From Nymphaea colorata (Eukaryota; Streptophyta; Magnoliopsida; Nymphaeales; Nymphaeaceae): DNA of 64,000 nt. The stretch lies in NCBI RefSeq assembly GCF_008831285.2, contig NC_045144.1:19793716-19857715 (forward strand). The letters are read 5' to 3'. This document shows, piece by piece, positions 21,990 through 32,471 of this stretch (positions are counted from its first letter, which is position 1; each line of letters opens with the position of its first letter). The notes beneath the pieces were generated by a model. The model did no database searches, was not told where the DNA came from, and saw only the letters and a program-made list of their open reading frames with translations. A program made the translations under genes and the position numbers.

Positions 21990-24739
21990 GATCTCTGTCC
22001 TCTAGATTTGCACCTCTTGGATTATACATGGTAGGGTTGAACAAGATTTCCCTCCGGAACCAGTGGTGTACGTAGGACCTGAACTATCATAATGATGTAA
22101 ATAAATTATGACAACTATGTTGTTTCCTTTAGATGGAAGTGATCCGTATATATATATGTATATGATAACATAATTGGCTTTCATTTTAATCAATGTACAC
22201 CAGTGTGGATCCATAAGTGAACATGATATTAGTGAAGCTTTGTCTCACAGCTCATTTTCACTGTTAATTTTGAGAACATGAAATTTAATCATGTAAGGCA
22301 CAATTGCCAGTTTCTTGGACATGACTAATGTTATAACTAAATTTAAATGACAACCATAAAGGGTAATTAGCTCTTAATTGAACAGTTATCGATGAAAATG
22401 AAACACCAAATTAGAAGAAACTGAAACATGATACTCGTAGTTGAGATGGAGATTGATGATCAGATGTTCCTCACGATAAAAGAAGCAAAAGCATCACCAA
22501 GAAGTGCTCAGATGGGATGAAAAGGATGGGCGCAAGGGGGAGACATCCTCACTTCTACTTACAGGACTGCACCAAGCCTGACCAGATCGGATCTTGTTTA
22601 ACCAGATTCAGACTTGACTGAGTTTCAGATTGGTGAATTTAATTATTCAATATAATTTAACCCCTCAATATTTGGTTAATTGGTAGCTGCTCTCTCTCTC
22701 TCTCTCTCTCTCTTGACTTCCTTTTGTAGAGCTTAATTGGCAAACTGACTAGAGAGGTGCAGTTGGCTTCGCTTTTGTACAGGTGTCAATGGATTGGACT
22801 CGAGTTTGATATAGTTACTATAGTATCTGACTAATCAGACATTGTTCTATCAGAAATGGGTCCAGATTCAGACTCTACTAATATACAAAACACAAAGAAT
22901 ATATGAATCTGGTTAGATCTGTCATATGTAGACATAACATTCATTTGAATTCACTAAGAAAAAAACATACAATCCAAATCCATTTGCGGAACAGATTTGA
23001 GTTCTCTTATTTGAATCCGATCCCACTTCAATTGAAATCAGATAAAATTCATCCCTAGTTTCATATAAGAATGAAGCCAGTAATGCATGTTCCTTCGATT
23101 GTCCATCTCATCCATCAGCATTATCATCAACACTACCTTGATCACCATAATGACATGCAACCTTAACCTTCATTTTAAGTCCATCTCATCCATCATCATC
23201 ATCACCATCACCAGAGTTTGTTATAATGAAAGTTGTTACATATAGTCAATAAATTTATCTTCAAAATCCGAAATATTTTATAAAACAATATTTTCCCAGT
23301 ACAATGCATATCCATATCTCTATAAATGCCCTGGTCTACCATTGGAATTGATTGATTTTATTCTCAATAGTTGACCATATATACAATAAAAGCCGCCAAT
23401 AATTTATACTGCAAGTAGGTGATTCATTATTGTGAATGCAAAGTCAGCTCTGGTGGCCTTAATTGAGCCATTAAAACCCAGTCCCACAGTCCCCACATAG
23501 TTAAGAACCCTGAAATAGTCTCATTTACATTTCATGGGAACTTTGTGTTCTTAGAATGTATGTTCCTAAAACACATGTTCTAAGGACACCATAGAGACAA
23601 AGATTCAACAATTATACACTTGGTATAATTACATTATATTTCCCAAAAATATGGCATTTTTTTGGAATGTGTATTTCTTGAAACATGTGTTCCAAGAGCA
23701 CAATCTTTTCTTATCAAATGCATGCATGCCCTTTTAATCCCTCGATGCCTCAAAAAGATATATGGTCTTGCAAAAATTTAGACATGCGCAACTTGAACAG
23801 CCTTTTAAATAAAACATACCATTCATTCCAAGTGGTCAACTTGAACAATTAAAGATTTTGACAATAGATATATATGACTCATCTGAACTAAGATTAAGCA
23901 ATTAACCTTTATAAGAAAATGTGGGGAGAATTAATGATGTGTAGCTAACAATGCACATGCTTCATATCCTTGACGCATTTATAACTATCATAGTTAGATG
24001 AATTAAACGATGTATCTTAATATATAAGTGATGTAATATCATAAGAAAAATTAGTCACCTACACATGCATTGGGACGCTTTTTCTTAATTTCCGAATTGT
24101 CATAGGTTGACCTACCAACGGAAACACATTTATTTGGTTAAAAATGGAAAGCAAAACAATTAAAATTAACTTTTAGATTAGGGCAATAAACATGCTAAAT
24201 CTTGATTTCTATCGACACTAATAAGCTTAACAAATAAATGTTTCCCCCTTTTTTCATTAACTGCTCAATAAATGAATGTCGAATGCAAGAGAAAGAGAAA
24301 AAATTGTTAAGGATGTTAGAGTGGTTGTTATTAAAATCTAATTTTCTTTCAATTAATTAACCAAGCTCAACATAGCCATGCATGAGTTGTTGTAAAGGAG
24401 CTGAGCATTATCTTTATTATTATTTTTAAAAATTTTAAATGGCCAAGATAAATAATGTCACGATGAATCATGTCGGACAAATTAAAGTTTTACCTAACAA
24501 AATTTTACAATTTTTTCCGTGCATATTTAAGTCGATTTAGCGTAAGGGATTTGAGATAACATTTTCATGAAAGTTGGAGTCAGATGCGTAGTGTTTTGCC
24601 AAAAAGACAGAAAAAAATTTGTTCTTTCCCTTGTCTCAACAACTTTAATTTAAATAGATTACCTTGCAGTTGTTGGTTTCTTGTAAGCAATGGGAGCATA
24701 TCAAGCAGGTACCAGCTTCGAAGCTTCTGCAGAAGATAT
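21990..24739. other. Intergenic region downstream of the polygalacturonase gene
   Basis: It begins with the polygalacturonase 3' UTR. A CT microsatellite lies at 22691-22713. A degenerate element of the TAGGGATG type is likely between about 22780 (GGTGTCAATGGATTGG) and 23057 (ATTCATCCCTAG). The remainder is AT-rich and no gene was recognised. Confidence 0.5.
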
Positions 24740-24955
24740 TGTGAGGCAGAAGAAGATGGCACTGTTCAGTGTTCATCACCATGAAAAACGTCACAACCAG
24801 GCTGCCAATTGCATGCAACAATTATTTCGAGTCAATCTGGACTGTAAAAAATCATAATGTACATTTAAGAGTACGAGCTGTCAGCTGCATTTCACTTAAA
24901 AGCTCTCTCTCTCTCTCTTCTCCCTCTCGCTCGCTCTAGATCTCTCCCCGGTCTC

Positions 24956-24963
24956 TATAAATA
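24956..24963 (+). promoter_or_regulatory. TATA box of peptide gene 1
   Basis: CTCTATAAATAAGC, preceded by a CT-rich tract and about 100 bases upstream of the ATG at 25064. The sequence around it, from 24740, is duplicated upstream of peptide gene 2. Confidence 0.75.
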
Positions 24964-25063
24964 AGCAAAACTTATCGTTGCATTATTCATCCAAGCTCGC
25001 AGATCTACTGTTGTTGTGTTGTTTTTGTTCCTGTAACTCACTTTGTAGTAGCAAGTTAGGGCC

Positions 25064-26748
25064 ATGGCAATGAAGCAAACCCATTTGTTCCTCTTCCTCG
25101 TCGCCCTTTTCTTAGTTTTTGCCCTGGTGTTGGCCGGAGAGCAACAACATGAAGAGAGTGAGTCTTATTCGTTGCCTTGAGCCCTTTGACAGTTTGACAC
25201 CCACATGCACCCGTCTTTCCTTTCTTTTATATTTTATGCTTTGTAGACTTTCACTTTTATCCTGGCTAATTTCTTAAGGTTTGTCTCTCGACACAGTAGA
25301 TGGAGGCAGGACTCAAAGTTCCATCCTCTTAATTTTAATGTGTTGCTTTTTATGCAAGCCTGGCTAGATGCTTAGAGGGTGTTTGGTGAGAACATTGTGT
25401 TTTGAGGACACATTTTCCTTACATGTTTAAGAACATCACGCTCTTGATGCCCTCTTAGTGAGTGTTTGATGTGAGGAACAGAATATCACGTTCACAAAAG
25501 TTGCACACCGTTCTATTCTCGAGGTTCGCAGAGGACGGAGTTTCGGTATTAAGGGGATTTTTAAAAGGAAATGTATCTTTTTGGACTTTGAATTTTTCTT
25601 TAATTTTTTTTTTCGTTGTAAGGGGTTTCCCTTTTTATTGATCAAAGTTATTTGGCCTTTACACTACTCCAAGTATAACGAGAATGAGTTCTATGCTCAC
25701 GAAAAAGATGAAAAAAAGGTGGGGAGATGAGATATTTGAAATTGTTATAAAAAAAGGTCTTTTTTAGTCTTTTTATATATATTTTTAAATTTTTTAGTTT
25801 TATAAAAAGTTTTCTTTTTCTTTTAACAAGAAGCATTTTCATTATTAACCATATTGGTGCATAAAAATTTCATGCACCAGTGGGGCATCATAATTTACAT
25901 GTTACATCTTGATGGACCTAAGTTCAGTTATATGAAACAGCAAGCCCGAATCACAACCCTAAAGCCAACTGAAATTTATTAATTATATATGTAGTGTTTA
26001 TATGGGAAAAAAAATTCGCCCGTGGTCATGCGTGGGTTTAGGTTTAAATTTCACAACCGTTAACTATGATCTTGCATTCCCGATATGGATGATTAAACGA
26101 TGGTCAGCTTAGGCCCATCCAATTTTGTAGTAACTATGGTAACCAACAAGATCCAAAAAAGAAAAATGGCGACTTTTTGCATTCGTTGGTTTCTTTTGAA
26201 TTAACAGACAGTAACGAGATAGAATCCCTTACCTTCTTCAAGGCACAATTTTAGATCTGCAAGAGAAATTTGCATAAAAACCGGGGCAGTACTTGGACAA
26301 TCTTTATTTCCTGATCTTTATCTTCTGCAATTTTAACGGGACCATCATCACTGCAGTGGGCCACATATAAGAATTTTGCATGTGGTTCGTGCAGCAAACA
26401 ATGAGGAATTCAAGTACGAAGGAACAATCTTCCCGTCGAATGTCGACACGTAATCTAGATCGATTTGAAGGCTTCTTGTTCTTACTGTTTTCATGGTCTT
26501 CTCTTCCTTTACGTCATACTGCTTCAGGCAATCATCCCAGCTTTTCTCTGTGTTGCTCAGACGAGAACCGCATCAATGGTGCAGCTGGTAAGCTCGACGG
26601 ACTGTTGGGAGGTGGTGGTGGGCTTGGGGGAGGGCGAAGGCCTTGCTTCCGCTGTAGAATTAGAGGTAAATTCTGCTGTGGCTTTATATGCTGCTCTGCT
26701 GAAGAATATGAACAGTACATCAAGGCCCAAGGTGTCCCTCACAACTGA
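25064..26748 (+). CDS. Small secreted cysteine-rich peptide, family member 1
   Basis: Exon 1 is 25064-25157 (donor GTGAGT) and exon 2 is 26561-26748 (acceptor GCTCAG). The intron is 1,403 bp in phase 1 and the product is 93 residues. Exon 1 encodes a hydrophobic signal peptide ending LVFALVLAGEQQHEE. Exon 2 encodes a polar, Gly-rich spacer (DGLLGGGGGLGGG), then six cysteines CFRCRIRGKFCCGFICCS, then AEEYEQYIKAQGVPHN at the stop. The cysteine pattern C-x2-C-x6-CCG-x2-CCS and the tail are identical in layout in members 3 and 4. I do not recognise the family. It looks like a secreted peptide with three disulfides, or a precursor whose conserved part is the C-terminal ~35 residues. Start and splice sites are supported by agreement among the paralogues. 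Confidence 0.82.
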
Positions 26749-27237
26749 AACTGATGGGTGCTGCGCATCATTAATGTTATTAGTATGTAATTTCACATCA
26801 AGCATATGGTTGATGTCTAAATAAGAGCATGTTGGTAGAAAGCATGCAGTTTGTCGAGTGCAAGCATAAGTCCTTTGTGGCATGTGTTTTCCTTGTTTAA
26901 TGAAAACTGAATGAGCTGTTTGCCTTCAAACTTCCCTCATGCACATATTTCTTTGTGTGAGAAAAGAAAAAAAAAAAGGATAGCTGGTTGGATTGGTTTG
27001 ATTCCTTTGGCCGCTACTTCATGATGCATATGGATCTTGAGGAAGATGACATTGTTCATCACCATGAATTTGAGACGTCACAACGAGGCTGCCAATTTCA
27101 TGCAACAATTATTTCGAGTCAATCTGGGATGTAAAAAATATCGTAATGTAGATTTAAGAGTACAAGCTGTCATCTGCATCTCACTTAAAGCTCTTTTTCT
27201 CTTCCCGATCCCTCTGTCTCGCTCTCTCTGTAATCTC

Positions 27238-27245
27238 TATAAATA
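27238..27245 (+). promoter_or_regulatory. TATA box of the broken peptide gene 2
   Basis: CTCTATAAATATAAATAAGC, equivalent to the TATA box of member 1, 79 bases before the ATG. Confidence 0.65.
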
Positions 27246-27316
27246 TAAATAAGCAAAACTCGTTACAATGTACATCCAACCTCGCAGATCTGCTGTTGTT
27301 GCAGCAAGTTAGGGCC

Positions 27317-29020
27317 ATGGCAACGAAGCAATCTCGCTTGCTCCTCTTTCTCATTGCCTTTCTCTTAGTTTTTGCCATGAGCGGAGCAAAAAAAATTTCA
27401 TGAGAGGGGCCAAATTAAAGATTTTAAATTTTAACATGAACGGAAATATAATTTTTTAAAAATTTTATACAGAACAAGTAAAATTTTTTAAAATTTAGAT
27501 GTAATTTCTTTAAAGGTAGGGCAAGGGTTCATACAAGCCTCCCATTGGCTTGGCTCCTGGTTTTGTCTTGTGTTGGCCATAGACAAGCAGCAGAAGCAGA
27601 GTGTGTCTCTTCATTTCCTTGAGACCTTACAGTTCGATCCCCATACGCACATATCACTTGTAACACACACCAAACAACCTCTTAGCTAAAAGAACGCACG
27701 AACGATAGGTAGAAAGTGTAGTGCACGCAACATATATTCACCATAACACATATATTCACCATAACAGAAGAACAAGAAAGAAAGTTACCCGTGTCGGCTG
27801 CACCGTGCCCAGGAAAGAAGAGAAGGACATTTTGATAATTTATTGAAAAAAAAAATGTCTTTCATAGTCCTTTTACTTTTTTCATTTTCAATTTTGTCTT
27901 TTGCAAAAAAGTTTTCATTTTCTGAACTAAGTGCACAAAAAATGATGCATCAATATGCTTCATGTTTTTTTAACGATTTAAAAAGGTATTTTTTAAACTT
28001 TTAACTTTTTTAATATTTTTTAAAATCTTTATAGGGGCTCCCCTTATACTGGACAGAGAGCATACGACAAGCTTCGACTCCAATGGGCTCAACAACGTTA
28101 AACATGACACACCTTTGTGCAAGTATGCACTAAAGGGGATTAGGAGTATTTTTAAAAATTTTTATAAAGTAATGAACATTTTAAACTTTTTTATTTTTTT
28201 CACATAATTCTTATCCTTCTAAAAAGGTCTTTTATTTTAACAAAGATGTTCTTATCCTTCTAAAAAGGTCTTTTATTTTAACAAAGATGTTTTAGTCATT
28301 CACAACTTTTCTTGCACAAGGTGAGTGCACATAACCACCACATTTGAGTTCAAATCTTTGAAACAAAAGGTAGTCAGTTGATGAGGTCCAAGTTTCACAA
28401 GCATTTACTATGATCTTGTATTCACGCTAAAGGACGATCAAACTACGGTCAGACAACAAGATCCAAAAAGAAAGATGGCAAATGTTTAGCATTCATTGGT
28501 TTCTTTTGAATTAACGGGCAGTAGCGAGAAAGAGCCTGTTACCTTCTCCGAGACACAATTTTTCATCTGCACGAGAAATTTGCACAAACACCGGAGCATT
28601 AGGCATGATTATTAGTTCGTTACCCTTCTTGCCGACCATAATCAACAGAATTCTAATTCACAAAAGGAATAAATGCTTGCGTTTATGTTTCTTGTGAAGG
28701 GATCCCGTGACAATCTTTATTTCCTCTTTATCTTCGGAGTGCAATTTTAACGGCACCATCATCAATTACTTCCTGTTCTTTTTACTGTCTTTCTGGTCTT
28801 CTCTTCCGTTTTCTGTGGCTATATATCGAGAACATCTTACTGCTTCAGTCAGTCCTCCCAGTTTTTCTTTGCGTTGCTCAGACGAGAATAGCATCAATGG
28901 TGCACGTGGTGAAGTCGACGGACTGTTCGATTTAAATCTTTCTACTGCTGTGGCTTTAGATGCTGCACTACTGAAGAATATAAAGAGTACATCGAGGCCC
29001 AAGGTGTTCCTCACAACTGA
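27317..29020 (+). pseudogene. Cysteine-rich peptide family member 2, broken
   Basis: The equivalents of exon 1 (27317-27600) and exon 2 (28882-29020) are present but damaged twice. Within the signal peptide codons, after LLVFA, a 184-bp transposon (27376-27559) is inserted, and the frame hits a stop inside it. Exon 2 is 139 bp against 188 bp in member 1: 49 bases are missing, removing the Gly-rich spacer and the first cysteine pair and shifting the frame. The CCG-x2-CC motif and the PHN ending are still readable, but only in the shifted frame. The splice-site equivalents remain. This is a recent tandem copy of member 1. It could still be transcribed, since its TATA region is intact. Confidence 0.85.
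27376..27559. mobile_element. Non-autonomous hAT-like insertion in peptide gene 2
   Basis: Aligning with member 1 defines the insertion. Its left end CATGAGCGGAGC resembles CAGTGGCGGAGC, and its right end is GGCTCCTG. Flanks GTTTTTGC and GTTTTGTC are a degenerate 8-bp target duplication (6 of 8). The interior (CATGAGAGGGGCCAAATTAA, then TTTATACAGAACAAGT) recurs at about 51250-51360, showing it is a dispersed family. Confidence 0.72.
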
Positions 29021-30999
29021 AGGAGCTGCGCATCCTTACTGTACTGTTATTAGTATGTCGTGCAACATGTCCTGCTCTTGTCTGTTGCTTTCAGTAACAA
29101 AAGAAAGGGTATGCCCCAAGAGGTATTGCATAGCTGGTTGGATTGACAGACCAATGAAAGTCTCGTTGTTGATTTGATTCCCGTGGACCTCATTCCTTTG
29201 ACTGTAAACGGAGGATGCACGACCTTCAGTTGATGGGTGTCTTGCTCCTCACTAAGGTCCTAAGGCAACCCTTAACCTCGATAGTATGGGGAAAGCGGGA
29301 GGGACTTCAACATCTAATTAAATATATAAACACTATAGGAATTCGTCCATCCATCTTGATTTCTATGTTGGTCTTTATTACTTCCTTGTGCTTATCATTC
29401 ACATAAATAACACAAAAATAGCATGCAGCAGAGGATGCCGGTCTCCAAGCCTGAATGCAGGGGAACCGAGAGTAGGAAGAAAAAGTTTCAACTTTAAGTG
29501 ATGCATGCAGTAGTTGATTGGGATTGTTAATCTTTTGCCTGTGTTGTCTGTACAAGTTACTTAGCTAAATATAATAGATCACGGAAATTTCCAGTTTCGA
29601 CTGGAGCTTGCATAAATTTAAAATTATAATATTTGTTTAGGAGAATGATTGGGTTAAATTGGCCTGAAGGCTGAAACAAATATAGAAACTAATTGTTGAA
29701 CCATTTTACAAACAGGTTGGTTGATTGTTTGGACACTTACAGGCTTAAAAATTTAGCTGCCAACCTTTTCCTAATATTATTTGTTCTGCATTTAACCAAT
29801 TTCTGTTCATGATGTCCTTTAAGCCTGATTTTTTCTCCTCTCCTAAATGTGGTCTTTAATTCCATTTTCATTAACCAACTGAGCTACTCATCCACCAGTT
29901 TTTGTGAGCCTCATGATGCCACTTCCAGTTTATTGAAATAGATCAAAGTTCAAGAACACTGTTGATCAAGAGTCTGTACCAGGTCATGCAATCAATGTGC
30001 AGCTCTTGAGAGCCCTGTCACTTCTCAGGTATCTGCCCCTTTTATTTCTTCCGTTTCTGCTTCTTTTGTGTGTTTGGTTTATACCATTGAATCCTTGTAG
30101 TTTTGATTAATGCCATCCATAATTTCCACTGATATCTGTATCCTTTCTTTTGCAACATATCAACCAGAAACTAGGAAGATATTTCATGATTCTCTCTCTC
30201 TCTGTCTCTCTCTCTCTCTCTCTCCCCTAACGCAGGTAGCCCTAGAAGTGGCGGGAAATGGAGACGCCTATATGCACTCTCATAGGGATTACTGGTGCCA
30301 TGAGAGATCATATCTATTGCAGCAATAACCTGCCTCCCCTGTTGCAAACCAGTAGTTGCTGAGGGATGCTTCTGAAGTTTTACTTTCACACATCAATGCA
30401 ACAGCTTCTAAACATCCATGAAACCGTAAGTGAAGAAATGAATTCATGTCCCATGGAATTGAGACCAAGGTCTGTTCCAAATTTGACATAAGATCTGCAA
30501 TTTTTTTATATCAGGAGTATGATATTAGTATGGTTCATGTTATAAAACTCCTGTTGGATGGGCGCAACAAGCAGACGGCAGATAGTCTAGCTATGGGTGT
30601 GGACACGAATAGAAAGCATTTTTAGAAAATACCCATCTATCAATTCTAATAAACCCAGAAAAAGAAATTATCATTTTTTTTTATTGGTTGCTATGTTAAA
30701 GGAGTAAACCAAGTCGAACTCCAGCTCGATGCTATATCATTGAGTTAGCCTGTCCTATGGATCTCGACTCAAGTTCGAGCTAAGCTCGAGCTCGATCTGG
30801 CCCAGCGTTAGGAAAGAGGGGAGCTTTTAGCTCAATCTCTGCCTTTTTGCATGATATGACCGGAGCTTCTTCCTCTATTGGAGCATCCTTGCCGCCATGA
30901 CCATGCACTTGCCACAAGTCATCTGCAACGTGAGGCAGCTAAAATTGATCGGTGTATGAACTAGGACTGCAATTAATTGCTCTCATGAAACAAAAAAGT
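29021..30999. other. Intergenic region
   Basis: No gene was recognised. A TC microsatellite lies at 30192-30224. Around 30740-30800 there is a fragment of the AGCTCGAGCTCG repeat that is complete at 31914-32471. Positions 30240-30490 have overlapping open frames on the minus strand without recognisable similarity. Confidence 0.45.
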
Positions 31000-31260
31000 C
31001 TGGCAATTTTTTTTGCGTTCATCGGTTTCCTTTGAATTGTCATCATTTCTGTTACCCTTGACATATAATCTAAAGAGATAAAATAGACTTCTTCTGTTTG
31101 TACTCTTCATGTAATCTTTCTTTGCATTCATGGCCATTAAGAACATCCTTCTCCGCTTTTCCTTGAGTTGCTTCTCATCATTCATATGCCTGATGTGTGA
31201 ATAAAAGTATGTTGGCAGGAAGCAGACTGTCGAGCAACATGTCGTGCTTGTCTTGTGCAT
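31000..31260 (+). pseudogene. Non-coding remnant of a fifth peptide-family copy
   Basis: Position 31010 onward (TTTGCGTTCATCGGTTTCCTTTGAATT) matches the intron phrase of members 1 and 2 (26175 and 28490). From 31170, CATATGCCTGATGTGTGAATAAAAGTATGTTGGCAGGAAGCA matches the 3' UTR of member 1 (26800-26850). The phrase GAGCAACATGTCGTGCTTGTC matches the 3' flank of member 2. The coding exon between them is gone. This is evidence of a third round of local duplication. Confidence 0.5.
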
Positions 31261-31913
31261 CCATCTTGATTGCTACCTGTCATGGTTACTTCTCATCCAT
31301 CAATTTTGTATAGCTTTCACAGGGAGTGGGAGAGAGAGCGAAAGAATAGATATCATCCTAATTTCTTGATGTTATTTCTGCTCAATATGTTGCAAAAGAA
31401 AGGAGATAGATATCGATGAAATTTCAAAAAAAGATGCAATCAGTCAGGTGAACAAATGTCTTAGATATATGGTATGGAAGCTTTCTTAAGCATAGTTTCT
31501 AGTAAATGGAAAGGACATTTTAAGTGCTACATGCGTGAAGGTATAAGCGGATTAGTGAATGCTCTGGAAAATATTACATTTGGTTGCAGGGAGTACGGTG
31601 CTACCTTTTTTTGAGCAACATGAGCAAGGGCACGTCCCAAGGTGTTTGTTCGAATTTGGGTTCTTTCAGCTGCAACAAATTCGGCCGAATTCAATTCTAA
31701 TTTGATATTCTCTGAGTCCGCACGCCGAACCATGTACATTCTTTGCTACCTGAACTAAAAAATAGAATGAAAAGAAAATGTAAATCTAACCAAAAGAGAG
31801 AGAGAGGGTCCCTGAATACTAACTTTGCTTTTTTGTTTAGCATGAAGAGACATTACATTTGTGCGGTCCCACTTAAAATTGGATAAACCAGATCCTCCCT
31901 CCCTTCTATCTAG

Positions 31914-32471
31914 GCGGTGAACACAAGCCGAGCCGAGCTCGAGTTCAGTCAGCTCAAGCTCGATAATAGCTCAACGGAAGCAACTCGGGCTTGACTCGGC
32001 AATTATGTGTTGAACTCGAGCTCAACTCGATTAAGGCTCGACAAACTCGTTTGAATAAAATTGATATCCATGTTACGTAATGAACTCGAGCTCAACTCCA
32101 TTAAGGCTCCACAAACTCATTTGAGTAGAAGTGATATTCATCCTTATGTGTTGAGCTCGAGCTCAACTCGATTAAGGCTCAACAAACTCATTTGAGTAGA
32201 AGTAATATTCATCCTTATGTGTTGAGCTAGATTTCGAACTCGATTAAGGGTCAACAAACTTGTAAACTCATTTGAATATATCAACTTGATTAAAGCTCGA
32301 CAAACTTCAATAAGACTCGATCTCGGCTCAGCAGTTACGTGTTGAGCTTGAACTCAACTCGATTATTTGAATGAGTCGACTCATGAACTTGCGTTCAACT
32401 CGTTAAGAAAATGACTCGGCTCAAACTCACTCTTGAGCCGAGCTTTTTAACTAGTCTAGCTCGTTCACCCG
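31914..32471. mobile_element. Foldback element with internal ~71-bp tandem units
   Basis: The left end CGGTGAACACAAGCCGAGCCGAGCTCGAG and the right end AAGCTCGGCTCAAGAGTGAG read in reverse, finishing GTTCACCCG, form an imperfect inverted pair. Inside, the phrase GAACTCGAGCTCAACTCGATTAAGGCTC recurs every ~71 bases (near 32013, 32082, 32153, 32224). It has no coding capacity and no clear target duplication. Confidence 0.6.

Larger units (their letters stand above)
27045..29060. repeat. Segmental tandem duplication (copy of 24740-26830)
   Basis: Promoter, exon 1, parts of the intron, exon 2 and 3' UTR of peptide gene 1 are all recognisable again here, offset by about 2.3 kb. Matching landmarks are GCAACAATTATTTCGAGTCAATCTGG upstream (24818 and 27101), TATAAATA (24956 and 27238), TTCTTTTGAATTAACGG/AACAG in the intron and CAAGGTGTYCCTCACAACTGA at the end. 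The intron middles differ. Confidence 0.85.

Noticed and set aside
26380-26748. 122-residue single-exon reading of peptide gene 1 beginning at 26380
   Set aside because: The upstream part is intron. The splice acceptor at 26560 and the exon 1 signal peptide are conserved in all family members.
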